From positions 1 to 64,000 of the forward strand of contig CANTFL010000234.1 of the NCBI GenBank assembly GCA_947650285.1: a stretch of DNA of 64,000 nucleotides. The letters run 5' to 3'. This DNA comes from Hyaloperonospora brassicae. Taxonomy: Eukaryota > Oomycota > Peronosporomycetes > Peronosporales > Peronosporaceae. Shown one piece after another: positions 36,301 through 46,872 of the stretch. Each line of letters starts with the position of its first letter. Position 1 is the first letter of the stretch. The position numbers and the translations under genes were made by a program. The notes beneath the pieces are model-generated. The model made no database searches, was not told the origin of the DNA, and was given only the letters and a program-made list of their open reading frames with translations.

Positions 36301-36930
36301 GAAGTCGAGTATATCGATGTGGCCGGGATTTTTCTTGTTGTAAGCAGTGAGAAATTGATCGAAAACCTCCAGCTTTGCGCCCACATGACCTTCATGCAGC
36401 TTGAGCGAAGTCAGAAAATCGCCAGGCGATACAACGTCCTTTAGCCACCCGTCCAACTGCTGCTCCGACAATGTCGTGGTGGTCGTCTTTGTCTCTACAT
36501 CACCGGTATTCTTCAATCCGGCGAGCGCTATTTCCACGACGCCGTCCTCTTCCGCTTTTGTGGGTGCCGCGATCGAAGTCTTTTGCGTATTGGAGCTTTT
36601 CCGAATTTCCAAGGCCTTTTCATTAACCTGAACCTCGCGGAACGCCTTCATTTCATTCGTCTCGAGCGAAAGTGGAATGTTGGCAAGCTTGGCAAGCTTA
36701 GACACGGCCTTTTGAGCCAAATTCGGCCACTCGACCGTCCTCTCGTCGCCGCTGTCCTCTGGCTCATCACTTCCCGCGCGCATGGTAATTGATACTTCCT
36801 CCGGGTCCTCGACGAACGGACTAGTCTCGGCTAAGGAGCTGTTTGTCGCCACTTTTTGGACGGACAAGCCGCCAACTCGTTTCAGAGGCGCAGTGGCAGC
36901 CAACAACGCCAGAAGAGAGAGAACCTTCAT
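33307..36930 (-). CDS. Secreted multi-module WY/LWY-type effector candidate, 1207 residues
   Basis: One intronless frame from ATG to TAA, the only long intact gene in the window. Residues 1-21 are a signal peptide (MKVLSLLALLAATAP core). There is no RxLR at residues 30-60, but DSGDER at 59-64 looks like the acidic dEER element that often follows it. From about 160 to the end, eleven modules begin with Trp at about 161, 249, 341, 431, 522, 613 and on at ~91-residue steps. They alternate between two types: one has KW(K/R)NEKL then (D/N)IVxRL and PKL; the other has W(L)AxGK, VF and FDQ(Q/R)VxxxExFxxxYN. This is the pattern of tandem WY/LWY effectors, which act inside plant cells. The exact host target cannot be inferred. 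It has no effector neighbours and lies among transposons. Confidence 0.88.
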   Translation of the reverse strand: MKVLSLLALLAATAPLKRVGGLSVQKVATNSSLAETSPFVEDPEEVSITMRAGSDEPEDSGDERTVEWPNLAQKAVSKLAKLANIPLSLETNEMKAFREVQVNEKALEIRKSSNTQKTSIAAPTKAEEDGVVEIALAGLKNTGDVETKTTTTTLSEQQLDGWLKDVVSPGDFLTSLKLHEGHVGAKLEVFDQFLTAYNKKNPGHIDILDFLTLKLGGEGELASVLAKGANSDGAVNAKTLALEEMLLTKWKNEKLSAQDIVDRLKLTETIDDLVSPKLATFLKHIASISGDAKDPADEITLLQMSTNRFGDEAVAVALVRARGDAFLKSHVDKLEIRLVEIWLADGKLPEDVFGMMNIDAARTDAYFGQQVVVLEDFIELYNKKENAHVLLLEVMTSGCGGEDNLASMLGILRTNSLASAKVLDLESLLHKKWKVENLTPENVVYRLKMDKSVEELTSRKLGTLLKYSATYNKENVGYGFSLPDMFMKLFGYNDVVEALVKDKSFHESTADIKMFEAQFIQNWIAQRRSIKFVTLTLKFHGTKPPRYFDQRVEMFESFLKLYNEEMSTQFELLPAMISCYGGEHVLAQVLVWAMAYEGSSKQTLKLERQLLSNWKNEKLKPNDIVRRLRMTDDVKGSAIPKLVMFMKYIATSYRKRWKLMRTLPEMFTERLGDEDMMGALVLASKIDVLKEDIKVLINQVWKRRLAAGEPIDRVYKSLGIGKMESMAFFDQQVEVLKEIMKIYNKSKLTDVDLLTTMTSICGSEENLARILGWATGYEYRSKKALELENLLLGKWRNEKLTPEAVMHRLGMTRRVDEMTGPKLEIFVKFMDMHQKEDPTRELSVLKIFTTYFGHACVADAVAKARAGRLPDAYEKVLEPQQLKIWLAEGKTADDVLKILRQGVWVTPRILFDQLVPVLENYIELYNTENFSHVDLLTVITSGFGGEKELCLILSKATSHNSNSEGAVKMSNRVLAGWGAKNLSPGDVLVRLGAAETVDQLTSPVLPIVRHYADTFNKAYPMRKFSLLETFISRFGVNAVVGELVRARTAGPSNQHVKELEKELLSSWYSANKSIEEVFALLDMKSHVHKASRDLKFKLLIKYMESKHSWSWPSIFEALEKCYDDDINLALTLVEAYQKDTDIQDFAYEYLTSLFDRWCSESVKPDSEFIKRVKERDAVNWATLVDMYTEYYDEEAADVIHLTTSRLV

Positions 36931-37000
36931 GAGTCACGTTCGCTTGCTTGAGGTCTATCGAGCTGTGCACAAAGTGTAGCGGGCCGATCCTGTTATATGA

Positions 37001-37160
37001 TATTACCATTTGTGACAATCTGGTTCTTGAAAACATTAAGTTTAGCATTCTCGTAAAAAAATCACTGAGCTCAGTGATAATATTGTCATTTATGACAGTA
37101 CGAGAATAGAGAACATTAAGTTTAGCATTATCGTCACAAAATTACTGAGCTTTGTGACAT
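37001..37160 (-). promoter_or_regulatory. 80-bp tandem repeat with palindrome upstream of the effector gene
   Basis: 37001-37080 and 37081-37160 are two head-to-tail 80-bp units, roughly 75% alike, with no length difference. Both hold ACATTAAGTTTAGCATT. The first holds the perfect 18-bp palindrome ATCACTGAGCTCAGTGAT (37061-37078), partly decayed in the second. The block begins 70 bp from the effector ATG, where a promoter would be. A regulatory role is inferred from position only. Confidence 0.45.
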
Positions 37161-39221
37161 TGTTGCGATGACCCAAGGGTCTACTCATTGGTTAATATAA
37201 TTATTATATTGATCTACTTATCGCTGCTAGACGCGCGCAATGGATGGTGAGCGAGAAACCTACACAGGATATTGTAGTTGTACCTATAGTTGAAGTAAGA
37301 CACAGGATTTTGATTGAAAGAACATTTACTATACTGAATGAAGTTCTACTTTCACCATTTGCTATGCTTCTTTCTCGCCTCCCCCAACAATCACGTGTAT
37401 GTGTATCCGAGAGCACGCACGCTGTAATGATAATGTTGTTAAATGTGAAGCGTGTTGATGAACGATTGCGACCAGCAATACCTGTTACAGATAGATCTAG
37501 CTATCCGGTGGAGCTAATGACGAGTATCGTGCAGTGTTACAGGACAGACCTCTCCTCGTATGGCTCCCAGTTGATAGTTTGCTGGTGCTCGGGGTCGCAC
37601 GGGGTTGACGAGCGGCAAGTCGGAAGGCTGGTGTCCACGTTGAGCGACGTCTCGAGCCAATGGGATGAATGGAGATTGACAAATTGTCGGAGTCTCTGGG
37701 CGAAACTAAGCTCAAATGGTAGGTGAACCTGAAGCACTTAGATGGCACCAATCGCCACGGTCGTGGCATATCTGGCCATTTTGTTAAACTCGCAGATCAA
37801 TGAGTTCAGATGGCAAGTAAAATATCATCCACTAGAGCCCGCGATATACATATAGTGCATCCAGGTGCAGTTTGAGAGATGATCGGTGTCGCCAAAGCTA
37901 TGATACAATCGTAGGGCTGTCCCCAATGACATGCTTCAGCGTAAAGCAGCTGGTATTTTTCTGGCGCAAACCGAAATTACACTACAGTACGGAGACGTTT
38001 ATACGTCATTGAAGAGATCCAGGTGCTTTACTAGCAATCCAGACGATACCGGAAGTATGTAACTGGTCCTGAAGGCGGACGACGACGGACCCGATCAAAC
38101 CAGATCCGGGGTTACCGCGCGATATTCCTGAAAAGAAAATGATCAATTGGTCCGTGTGCGACTGTCCCAAACTCGGGAGTTGCAAGGGTGGCAGAACCGA
38201 ATTAAACATTAACTCATCCGCCCAAGCTTATCTTACACGTGGCCAGCACGAAATTCTCAGCAGGGTCACCGGTCTAGTGAGTGGACCCACGGAACCGAGC
38301 AACTGCACGACGAAAACCGTCTTGGGACGATGCGCGGTGGCTAGCATCGAATAAATTTGGATCATATATTCGACATAGACGCTTCGACCAAATTCCGATA
38401 AGTAAAATCGAGACAAAACGCCATGATGCGTCCGTGTCCCTCAAACACGATTTTACGAGCTACAAATGTCCTCACGCACGGATGATGAGCAGGTTGCACT
38501 AAATCCAAGGCACGCGCGAGAGGTCCGAGAAGCTCCAGTAAAAAGATTGTGCACGACAGGGTGATAACGGTGAGACTGCCTAACCTGCTCCAAACGGCAG
38601 CAATACTTTGCAACGTCACCGAGCTAATGGGTAAGTTATAAAAAAATATAGCTCTTGTGGTCATAGGTAGTCGGTAAGCACTCGGTATTGTAGCCGGGCA
38701 GAAGAGATTTATCGCCAACCGGTTCCAGCGAGGGGAAATATTAAAATTCAGCCGGTACAGCTCCTAGTAAACATTATGGGACAATGTCTTTATGCGCAAG
38801 AGATCACGCCAAAACACTCATTCAATACTGCGAGCGATTATCGAGTGCCTAAGAAGTATAATACGGTTCCCATGTTGTACAATGCCTGCGAGTTTCCGCT
38901 GCCTAGGCGCAAGCTTAATTAAGACATGAGCTCGCGGGAACCATCGGCTCGTGCCGACTCATATCTAGGCGATACGTGTTAGGTTCACGTGCGCCTTAAA
39001 ATGTATTTGTACTTTATGACCACACGTTGTAGCTTGATCGCATTAAGCCATAGTTTAAACCGGCGTACCGCTAAACTTAAGCCGTTTCAAGCACCGTAAG
39101 GTTAATCACGGACGAATTTAAACTCTATACTCTTTATTAAACGTGCCTTATTGTCATAAAAAGATTCTAGATTCCAGGGAAGGCTAGCTAGATGGTATAA
39201 TATAAAAGTTATCTGCCAAAG
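37161..39221. other. Region between the effector gene and Gypsy B, no confident gene
   Basis: The longest frame is 37244-37726 (+), 160 codons, with no recognisable domain and a competing frame on the other strand. Nothing else reads as coding. TGTTAGGTTCACGTGC at about 38978 looks like an LTR start, but I find no matching end or second copy. Confidence 0.4.
37244..37726 (+). other. Orphan open reading frame, 160 codons
   Basis: The frame starts near 37244 at a GTG or at in-frame alternatives and runs to TAG/TGA at 37726. It is divergent from the effector gene and ~310 bp from its ATG. No signal peptide, motif or family is recognised. It could be a decayed host gene or chance. Confidence 0.25.
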
Positions 39222-41081
39222 TGTGGTAAAGTCGATATCACAAAATAGCAGATGTGAGGGTCGATCTTTCACTTGCCCAGACTTGCCGACTCACGGAGGG
39301 GGTACTCCGATCCGCGTCTTGTTGCGTAGCCTTGTGCACCCGTCGTTTGGGCCGGCTTGAGCTCTTCGTAATGGCCTTGGGAGATATCGATCTCTCTGAG
39401 AGGTTGGGTTGAGAGTTCTCTTCCGGCGTGGGAATCTTCACACCACAAACAGGAGTTCTGCGATCCTGATCTTGAGTCGCGGCGATCTACATTTGGAGAT
39501 GTCGCGATCTCGATCTTTAATCACACCGATCTCGATTCGTCTTCGGGGTCGGGGCCTTTGCTGTGTGGAAATCTTCACTCCGCAAATAATAGTATTGCTT
39601 CGATCTTGCCTTAGAATCGGTCTGATCTGGTCTGGGGATCGGCCGATCTTGCAGGAAGTGCGCGATGTGGACAGATCGGTGTCTTGTTTCGCCAAAATGA
39701 AACGTGCCGATCTGTCCGGTAGATCGTCTCGGTCTTGCTCGGTCTTGTCTTGAACTCCTTGTCCAGATCTTCTGACCACTTGAGCCGTCTCGCGATCTTG
39801 TGTCCAATGTCCTTTTCCTTTTCCTTTGTTGTTTTTGCTGCTACCCTAGCAGTTGAGTTGAGTGTGAGTACTTGATCGATCCGGGCCAGATATCCCGAGA
39901 TCGCTCTTCTCGATCTTGGCCAACAATCCAAGATCGGTCTTCTGTGTCCTTGTAACACGCGTGCCTTGAAAACTTTGGGGAAGCCAAATCAATCTTGCCC
40001 GGAGAAGAGGGGAGGAGAACGTGCGTCGTGTGCAGAAGAAGTAGAGTTCAAGTCTGTTTATTTACCAACCAATTATTACCAAACATATCTTTAAGCCTAT
40101 TCCCAACTGTAGGTCACTCTCCAAGTCGATATCGCCTTTAAGCTTGACCGCCCCCTTGAACACGTGTTGAAATTTCGTGGCCTGTACTCCAAAGATAGCG
40201 CCAACACTCTCGATATCGTACCCAGACACCAAAAAGGAGCAAATTCCAAATGTGGTACCAAATACCCAATTTAGATACCAAAAGGTCCAAAATAGTACTC
40301 AAATACCAAATGTGTCCAAATCCGCTTTGCGACGTCAATTCGACCGGCTTCCACTGGCTCTTCGGTCTGAACTTTTGAGACATCACTCACGGACCTTCAA
40401 CAAGCATGTCTGTCATGATCCGAAAGTCTCATCAGCGATAAATCCATAGTCGGTAGGGAACATGACCGATCTGAATCCCAATTCGAGATTGAAGAGGATC
40501 GACATAGTACAATCCGGCCATATATGTTCTTCCGTTCATTGTGTGTACTCCGATACCATCCTCACGGGTTTATCTGCTCAATGGGACCATCCGCAGTTCC
40601 TACAACGGTCCCACGGGCTCCCACAAACATCTCCACTTCCAGATCGGGCCATAATTAACCTAAATCAGTACTCCCTTCGGGAGACCGGTAACGAGTGTCA
40701 CCGATCTGATGGATTTCAGCACCTTTGTCACAGAGTCACCTCACATCGCCTGGTCCCCGATACACCTTTCCCAGAGTAATTCTGCTTCAGATCGGTTGTT
40801 TGATGCAATCCAGTCCCTTGTCTCAGATCGCACCGTTGAAATCATTCCTAGTCCCAGATTGTAGCGTGGAAATCATCCCATTCCGCGCCCCGTATCAGAT
40901 CTTTCCACACCCATCTATCTGACGGCAGTTGGATCAGATCGTCTTTCTGCGTTGGGATCTCCTCCCATCCATCTCTAATTAGATCGCCAGGTCCCATGGT
41001 CTCATTTTCCACCAGTAAGTGACACCTTAACTGGGTGGTCACCGATCCACGTCCCGTCATTTGATTAGTGACTTTACCACG
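39222..41081 (-). repeat. 3' LTR of element B
   Basis: 1860 bp, from TGTGGTAAAGTCGATATCAC at the left to ATTAGTGACTTTACCACG at the right. Most of it matches the 5' LTR of B at over 99% by eye, but the leftmost ~330 bp (U5 side) differ at roughly 25 positions and by a small deletion. A C-rich run (CCGCCCCCTG, the polypurine tract on the element strand) adjoins it at 41083. Confidence 0.92.
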
Positions 41082-41170
41082 ACCGCCCCCTGTACTGAAG
41101 TCCTTTTGGGCAGCAACCGGCTTCAGTCCAGTCATTAATCAACTTCGTTTCAAGCACTCAAGTCCATCCC

Positions 41171-41386
41171 ATGACCTCCCCGACGCGTATCCCCACTTCG
41201 CCGACCCTCTCGGATCCCTCCACTGTAATTCTGTCTCCGGATCGAGATCGGCCGTCCGGATCGCCAGATCACGGGAAGCATGCTCCCACAATTTCGGATC
41301 GGCCTGGGTCTCCACGACATCCCGGTACGGCAGGATCGCAGATCCCTCGTCTACAAGACAAGCTTAAGCCTGCTCCATCGTCTTAG
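41171..41386 (+). pseudogene. Antisense gene of element B, internally deleted
   Basis: The ATG is exactly 90 bp from the LTR edge, as in element D. The 71-codon product opens MTSPTRIPTSPTLSDPST, close to the start of the D protein. It ends AGSQIPRLQDKLKPAPSS, which matches the C-terminal end of the C copy. About 2 kb of the middle, present in C and A, is missing, and the two ends are fused in frame. It lacks the coiled-coil and basic parts. Confidence 0.7.
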
Positions 41387-41637
41387 TCTAAGATCGGTGT
41401 TCGAGTTCGATTGTCTTTCAGAATTTTGTACGTCTTTCAATTGTTTTCTTTGGTAATTAATTCTTCGCAACTTTCACAACTTCGATTCGCTCTCGATCCA
41501 TATCATTCAGTTAGGTAATATAATTGACTGTCTCCATACTTACACACATAACTCCATCCATCAGCATGTGCTACCTCCTAGAAAATCTTTCAACCCCTCC
41601 TTCCGCATATGCTACCTCCCGCATACTTGTCGAACTA

Positions 41638-44600
41638 TTAAGTTTCGTCCGACTTTTCTTCGTAAGACTGCATCACTTCGAAACGGTTTCGACTCACTCG
41701 ACTCCGCTCCGACTCTTGCAAGATTGATCCACAACTCAGATCGGCCTCATCCACCCAACTTAGGTCGGGATGTCCCTTCCATTTCACCAGAAATTGACGG
41801 TGTACTCGCCCATAACGGGTTTTCCGACCAGATCGCACGTCCAATACCTCTTTACCTTCTTCAGCTTCGATAGATGTACAATCGGAAACAGTCGATATGG
41901 GGTTCCGGCGATCTCCAACTTCGCCGCGTGATCTCCACATATATCCGCCACTCGGAATGGGCCATGCCACATATGCGCTAGCTTCTTCGCGTAGCCTTCC
42001 TTGACTCGGTCCAGGTATAGCCATACTTGTGTACCCACTACGCCTTCGTGTGGCTTTAGGTCTTCATTGTGTCGATCTGCCCTCTCTTGGATCGGGACTC
42101 GTAAGTGATAGTTCACTGAAGATCAAGCTCGTTGGTATTGCCTTTAGATGTTGTGTCTCCACCTTTTCGGATCGCGATCTCTTGTTCTAGTGTTCCCCAC
42201 TGACAACGTAGCTTCCAATGTTGATCGCGGGTCCCACCAATGAATCAGATAGAATGGGGTGCCCCCCGGATCCGATCTTGTACTGTTTTAGTTGCAAATG
42301 TGAGCCGCTCAGCATACTCATCCCAGTCTCGTTGATCAACATCAGCCACGTACATCTTGAGCGAATGCGTCAAGGTTTGTACCATTCGTTTGGCTGTTCC
42401 ATTTGCTTGTGGTCTATAGGCCATGGTGGCAAGCTGTTTCTGTCCTACGATCTGGTTGAAAGCTCGGGAGAAATCAGACACAAATCCTGGCTCTCGATCA
42501 TGCCTAATAGCTTCGCTAGCTCCGAAGCGTCGGAACACGCATTCGTCGTAATTCTCCGCAATCGTCTGTGCTGTCCGTGACGAGCTAGCTTTTGCGATCA
42601 CATACCCCGAGAAAAGATCTACCCAAATGAGCAGCTCAGTGTTCCCTTTGAAAGACATAGGCAACGACGGGATGTGATCCATTTCGATGATCTGGAATGG
42701 GTAGGTTGCTTGTAAATTATCAGGTGATCTCCCATGGATCATCGGACATCCCTTTCCGGTTTCACAATCGGTACACTCGCCCACATATCGTTGCACACTC
42801 CGATAAAGCCCTCTACAGTGGAATCGCGATCTGATCCTCTGATATCCTATCCACTGATGGCCTCCTTCCAGACTTGCGTGGTAATGGTGCAAAAAGTCCT
42901 GCTGCAACGTCTCTGGGATCACTAGACGCATCAAACCATCGCGATCTTTTGACTTTTTTTCGCCATGGGGTAGAAGAAAATCAGATCGTTCTGATCGATC
43001 TCGTACTCAGGTGCTAGTTTTGCGCACACCTTCACTTCTCCAGCGTCCAGGCTGGATATATCGCCGTTCAGATAACTCTTGAGGTTGACGATTCAACGCT
43101 CTTCATCCTGAGCTTGTATAATTCTTCGAATCATAATCCTCTGTACTATCTCCTCCTGTATCACTTCGGGCTGATGGCGTATCCTCTCGGCTGACCCCGT
43201 GGCCGCACTTATTTGAGCCAGCTGCCCATCCTGCTTGTGCTTCAACAATTCATCGAGACGGTTCAGAGTAATCAGATCTTGTCGATCTTCTTCAGCTACC
43301 ACCGTTCTTCCGTTTTCGTTCTGCAATTCTGTGCTGGCTAGTCGATCCGCGCTTTGGTTCCATTCTCGCATCATGTGTAGGAACTCATTATTTGACCACG
43401 ATAGCAATTTGTCCAACGCTTTATGTCTCAACAGTTGAAGGCCCGGTGCTTTGCAGTCGATCTTGCCGCGCATCTGTCGGATCACCAAATTAGAGTCTCC
43501 ACAAAGAATTACTCGCCCCCTGTCCAGATCGGCAAGTAATTCGAAGCATAATAGCAAGCCATTATACCCAGCTTCGTTCACGGTGAGGTCGAGAGCGTAT
43601 CTGGATTCTGCCGCCACGATCGTCCACTCAGGTAACCTCCATATAACAGCACTGTACGAACCTCCTTTCTTTATTATCCTCGCCGATCCATCGAAGCTGG
43701 CCACTAGCAGTTCCTCATCTGCTTCCACCGTGGGAGGTGGCATTGAAATCTTATGTCTGCAGTCCATTCGCGGGAAGATTGCGATCAGCATCTCTTCCAT
43801 CTCCTCTCTCGGAGTAATAATCGCTGCCAGCATCCCCAAGATCTCTTTCTCTCCTTTTTCGTATTTCTTCACCTCCATAGTCCAGTTCGACAACAAAGCA
43901 GCCCACCGTCCTAATCTCCCGTTGAGCCCTCGAGATTGCATCAACCACGCTAGCGTGGAGTGTCGGGTCAGCATAGTGATCTCTCGTGAGGCTAGTGTAG
44001 TGTAGCATACGTCCAAAACACGAAGTAACGCCAGCACTTCCTTCTCCACCGTTCCCTAGTTAAGTTCATTGGGCTTCAACGTGCGGCTAGTAAACGTCAA
44101 CTGATGATACACGCCATCATACTCCTGTATCAGGGCCGCTGAAACAGCCCACTTGCTAGCGTCGACCACGATCACGGTAGGGCTATCTGGGTCGAAGTGT
44201 TTGAGCATGGGAGCTGTAGCTATCTTAGCCTTTAGCATAGTGAGAGCAACCTTGGCTTCTGTCCATCGACCCTCATTTGACCATTCGTCTCCTGCTGCGA
44301 GTTGAGATCGGCCGATCTCGAAGAAATCCGATTCCCTTAGCTCGCACAACACCGCAGCATACACCGCGAAATCCTCAATGAAGCGGCAGTAGTAGTTCAA
44401 GCTCCCGAGAAAAGATTGCATAGCTCGCAGCGTGCTAGGAAATGTGGTGTTGATCAACGACTCCAAGTTCTTGGGCTGAGCCTCCAGACCATCCATCGAC
44501 ACTCGATGTCCCAAAAAATCGACCTTACGGCACCACCAATAACTCTTTGTGAGACTGATATACAGGTTCCACTTATCACACGCTTCCAACAGTCGTTCTA

Positions 44601-46764
44601 CTTTTGCGTACAAAGATTCCCATGACGTGGCTGGTATGAGAATATCGTCAATGTAAGATCGACGTCCCAGTATAAAGGCCGTCGATCTGTCTCAGGTTCT
44701 CCATCTTTGAACACGTCGATCGGGCCATCAGAGGCTGATCTCTGGCCGATCTTGAGATATCCATACAGCGCATTGTCCACCAGACGTTGGTAAATCTGAG
44801 GTGAGTTCTTAAGCCCAAACGGCATTCGCAACCACTCGAAAAGACCAAACGGCGTGACAAACGCTGAGATCAGTTTTGCTCGTTCAGTCATTTCCACGAC
44901 CCAGAATCCACTGGTCATGTCTAGCGAACAGTACCATAGGGCTTTATCCAAATCCTCCAGCAGATCGCTGATCAGCGGCATGGGGTAAACCATCAGGCGT
45001 GTCAGTTGATTCACTTTTCGATAATCAATACAGAGACGAATATCCACTCTATTCTTATTGATGATCACCACTGTCGGAGACGCCCAAGGCGACGTGGGTG
45101 GCTGAACGATCTTGGCCGCTGACATCCTTTTGATGAGATCCGAGAACTTCTCCCGATATTTTGGCGCAACTTTACATACGTTTCGCGCTATCGGTGCTGC
45201 CCCACCGACATCGATATCACAGATCGCGCCTCGTGCTGCCGGTGGTAGAGAACTACCTTTACCCAAGAGAAGGTGACGGCTCTTCCAGATCAGCGATCTG
45301 AGTTTCTGTTATCCTGTGTTGAGAGGGACGTTGGGATCGCCGATCTGAATGTCATCAATCGTAACTTCTTTCGTAGTCGCCGACATCTCTGGTAGCACTG
45401 CCATGTGCTGCTCGATGTCTTCAGCAAACAAATCTCCGCTCTCGTGGTAGTAAACTGGTGTTTCCGCGATCTCAGCATCTTCAGTCTTTGGCAATATCTA
45501 TTTCTCAGGTTCTTGCTTCTTTCCCGGCTGGCTCAATTCCAACAATTTGTCAGTCGGATCGGCCTTCGATAGAGACGGTCTATCACGTGGCATTCTTGGT
45601 CGGTATCGCGATCCCCCCTCGTTGCATGTTGGGTTCCGATCTCATGATCGATACCCATTTGCGATAGCTCTGCTTTGTTGTGTGGAGTTAGTTCAGCTCC
45701 ATTGCCCCTCACTTCCCCCACAACCGCGAAATCTGTCCTGTGCAGTTCCTCGTTTCCGGCCTGCCGCGTCACCATAGAGACCGCTGGAGGTATATCTTTT
45801 AGCGAATCGTCCGGTCGCTTCATGATACGTTTAGGGACGACGTGTTTAGGACGATCTACCAATGGTCCGATCTGCTCTTATGGAAGCACATTCACACTAT
45901 CCGCCTTAGCTTCGTACGCTAGAGTTTGCCACTCCTTGTACTCCCTTGATCCGACCGTCACATAACCTTGAGTCCGAGGTATCATATCGCCTTCTGTCCA
46001 CAAGCCTAATATAGTGTGGGTGGGAAGTATGATCTCACGGTCGCCAATGTTGGTCATCTGCAGGTATTTCGTCTTACCCAACCCCGAGATTACCGTGGAG
46101 ACCCAATCTGGTCCTCTAGTGACCCACAACTTCATCTTAGCCCCACCGATCCCGATCTTCACTTCTCTTGACTCTCCGACCGGGGTCACCACATGTTGGT
46201 CCTTTGTCGTTATATGCTGAATCTTCGATCCGTACGCGGGGCGACGTCCTACGAGGTGAATGCGGACGTCTTCCGGTAGGCATAACGCACCGTCGGCTAG
46301 ATCGAGCCGCACTCCAGCAGGCACCATAAAGTACATTCCCAAAATCGCATCTTGTCCCGCCTGATCGCCCAACCACACATTGCAATAATATACCAGCGAT
46401 CCCGCGAGTTACTTTGATCTTGGTACGTCCTATCGTCATGTACGGAGTTTCTCCGATCCCGATACACTCTTGTCGCTGACTTTCGTCAATAACGCAACCA
46501 ACCTTACGAGCAAAGGTGGTGTCAATAATCGACACTTCAGCACCAGAATCAAATAGCAGAGTCGCTATCACGTTGTTGATCTTGCCGACAGCCTTCGCCT
46601 GCTTAAACCACTTCCCGGGCGAATAATGCTTCCAGTACTCGCGAGATTTACCATAAGCGATCTCGATCTCCATTGTTGGCTCAGATCGCGAGTACTCATC
46701 GATCCTCTTCAGACTGAACAGAAGAGACACATTTTGACTTCGAACGAGACATACTTGTTTCCAT
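41638..46764 (-). pseudogene. Element B pol (protease to chromodomain)
   Basis: The mirror of the C pol, with the same domain order. Protease FDSGAEVSIIDTTFA lies near 46550. RT blocks are IDYRKVNQLTRLMVYPMP, FEWLRMPFGLKNSPQIYQRL and YIDDILIP (YIDD at 44644-44655 on the minus strand). RNase H and the second RNase H-like domain are open for 318 codons at 43093-44049. Integrase is open at 42245-42934. Its catalytic Glu codon is AAA (Lys) at 42389-42391. The segment before the chromodomain lacks about 100-130 bp, removing the Tyr-containing first strand and shifting frame. The TAG after LKPNELN and other stops match those of C, but B keeps a Trp codon where C has a stop at 56176. Confidence 0.9.
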
Positions 46765-46833
46765 ATCTATACCCTGTTTACTCTCGCGATCTGTCTTCTT
46801 TTTTTCTACGTATGCAATAATGCAGAGCCCAGA

Positions 46834-46870
46834 ACGCTCGGCTCGTACCAGGTTCCAACCTGGCGAGCGC
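46834..46870 (-). promoter_or_regulatory. Hairpin between gag and pol of element B
   Basis: The inverted copy of the hairpin at 53877-53913, directly after the gag stop. The sequence matches C: the CCAGGTT/AACCTGG inner stem is fully paired. Confidence 0.5.
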
Positions 46871-46872
46871 TC

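Noticed and set aside
38978..39180. TGTTAGGTTCACGTGC as start of another solo LTR
   Set aside because: No matching end, no target duplication and no second copy in the window.
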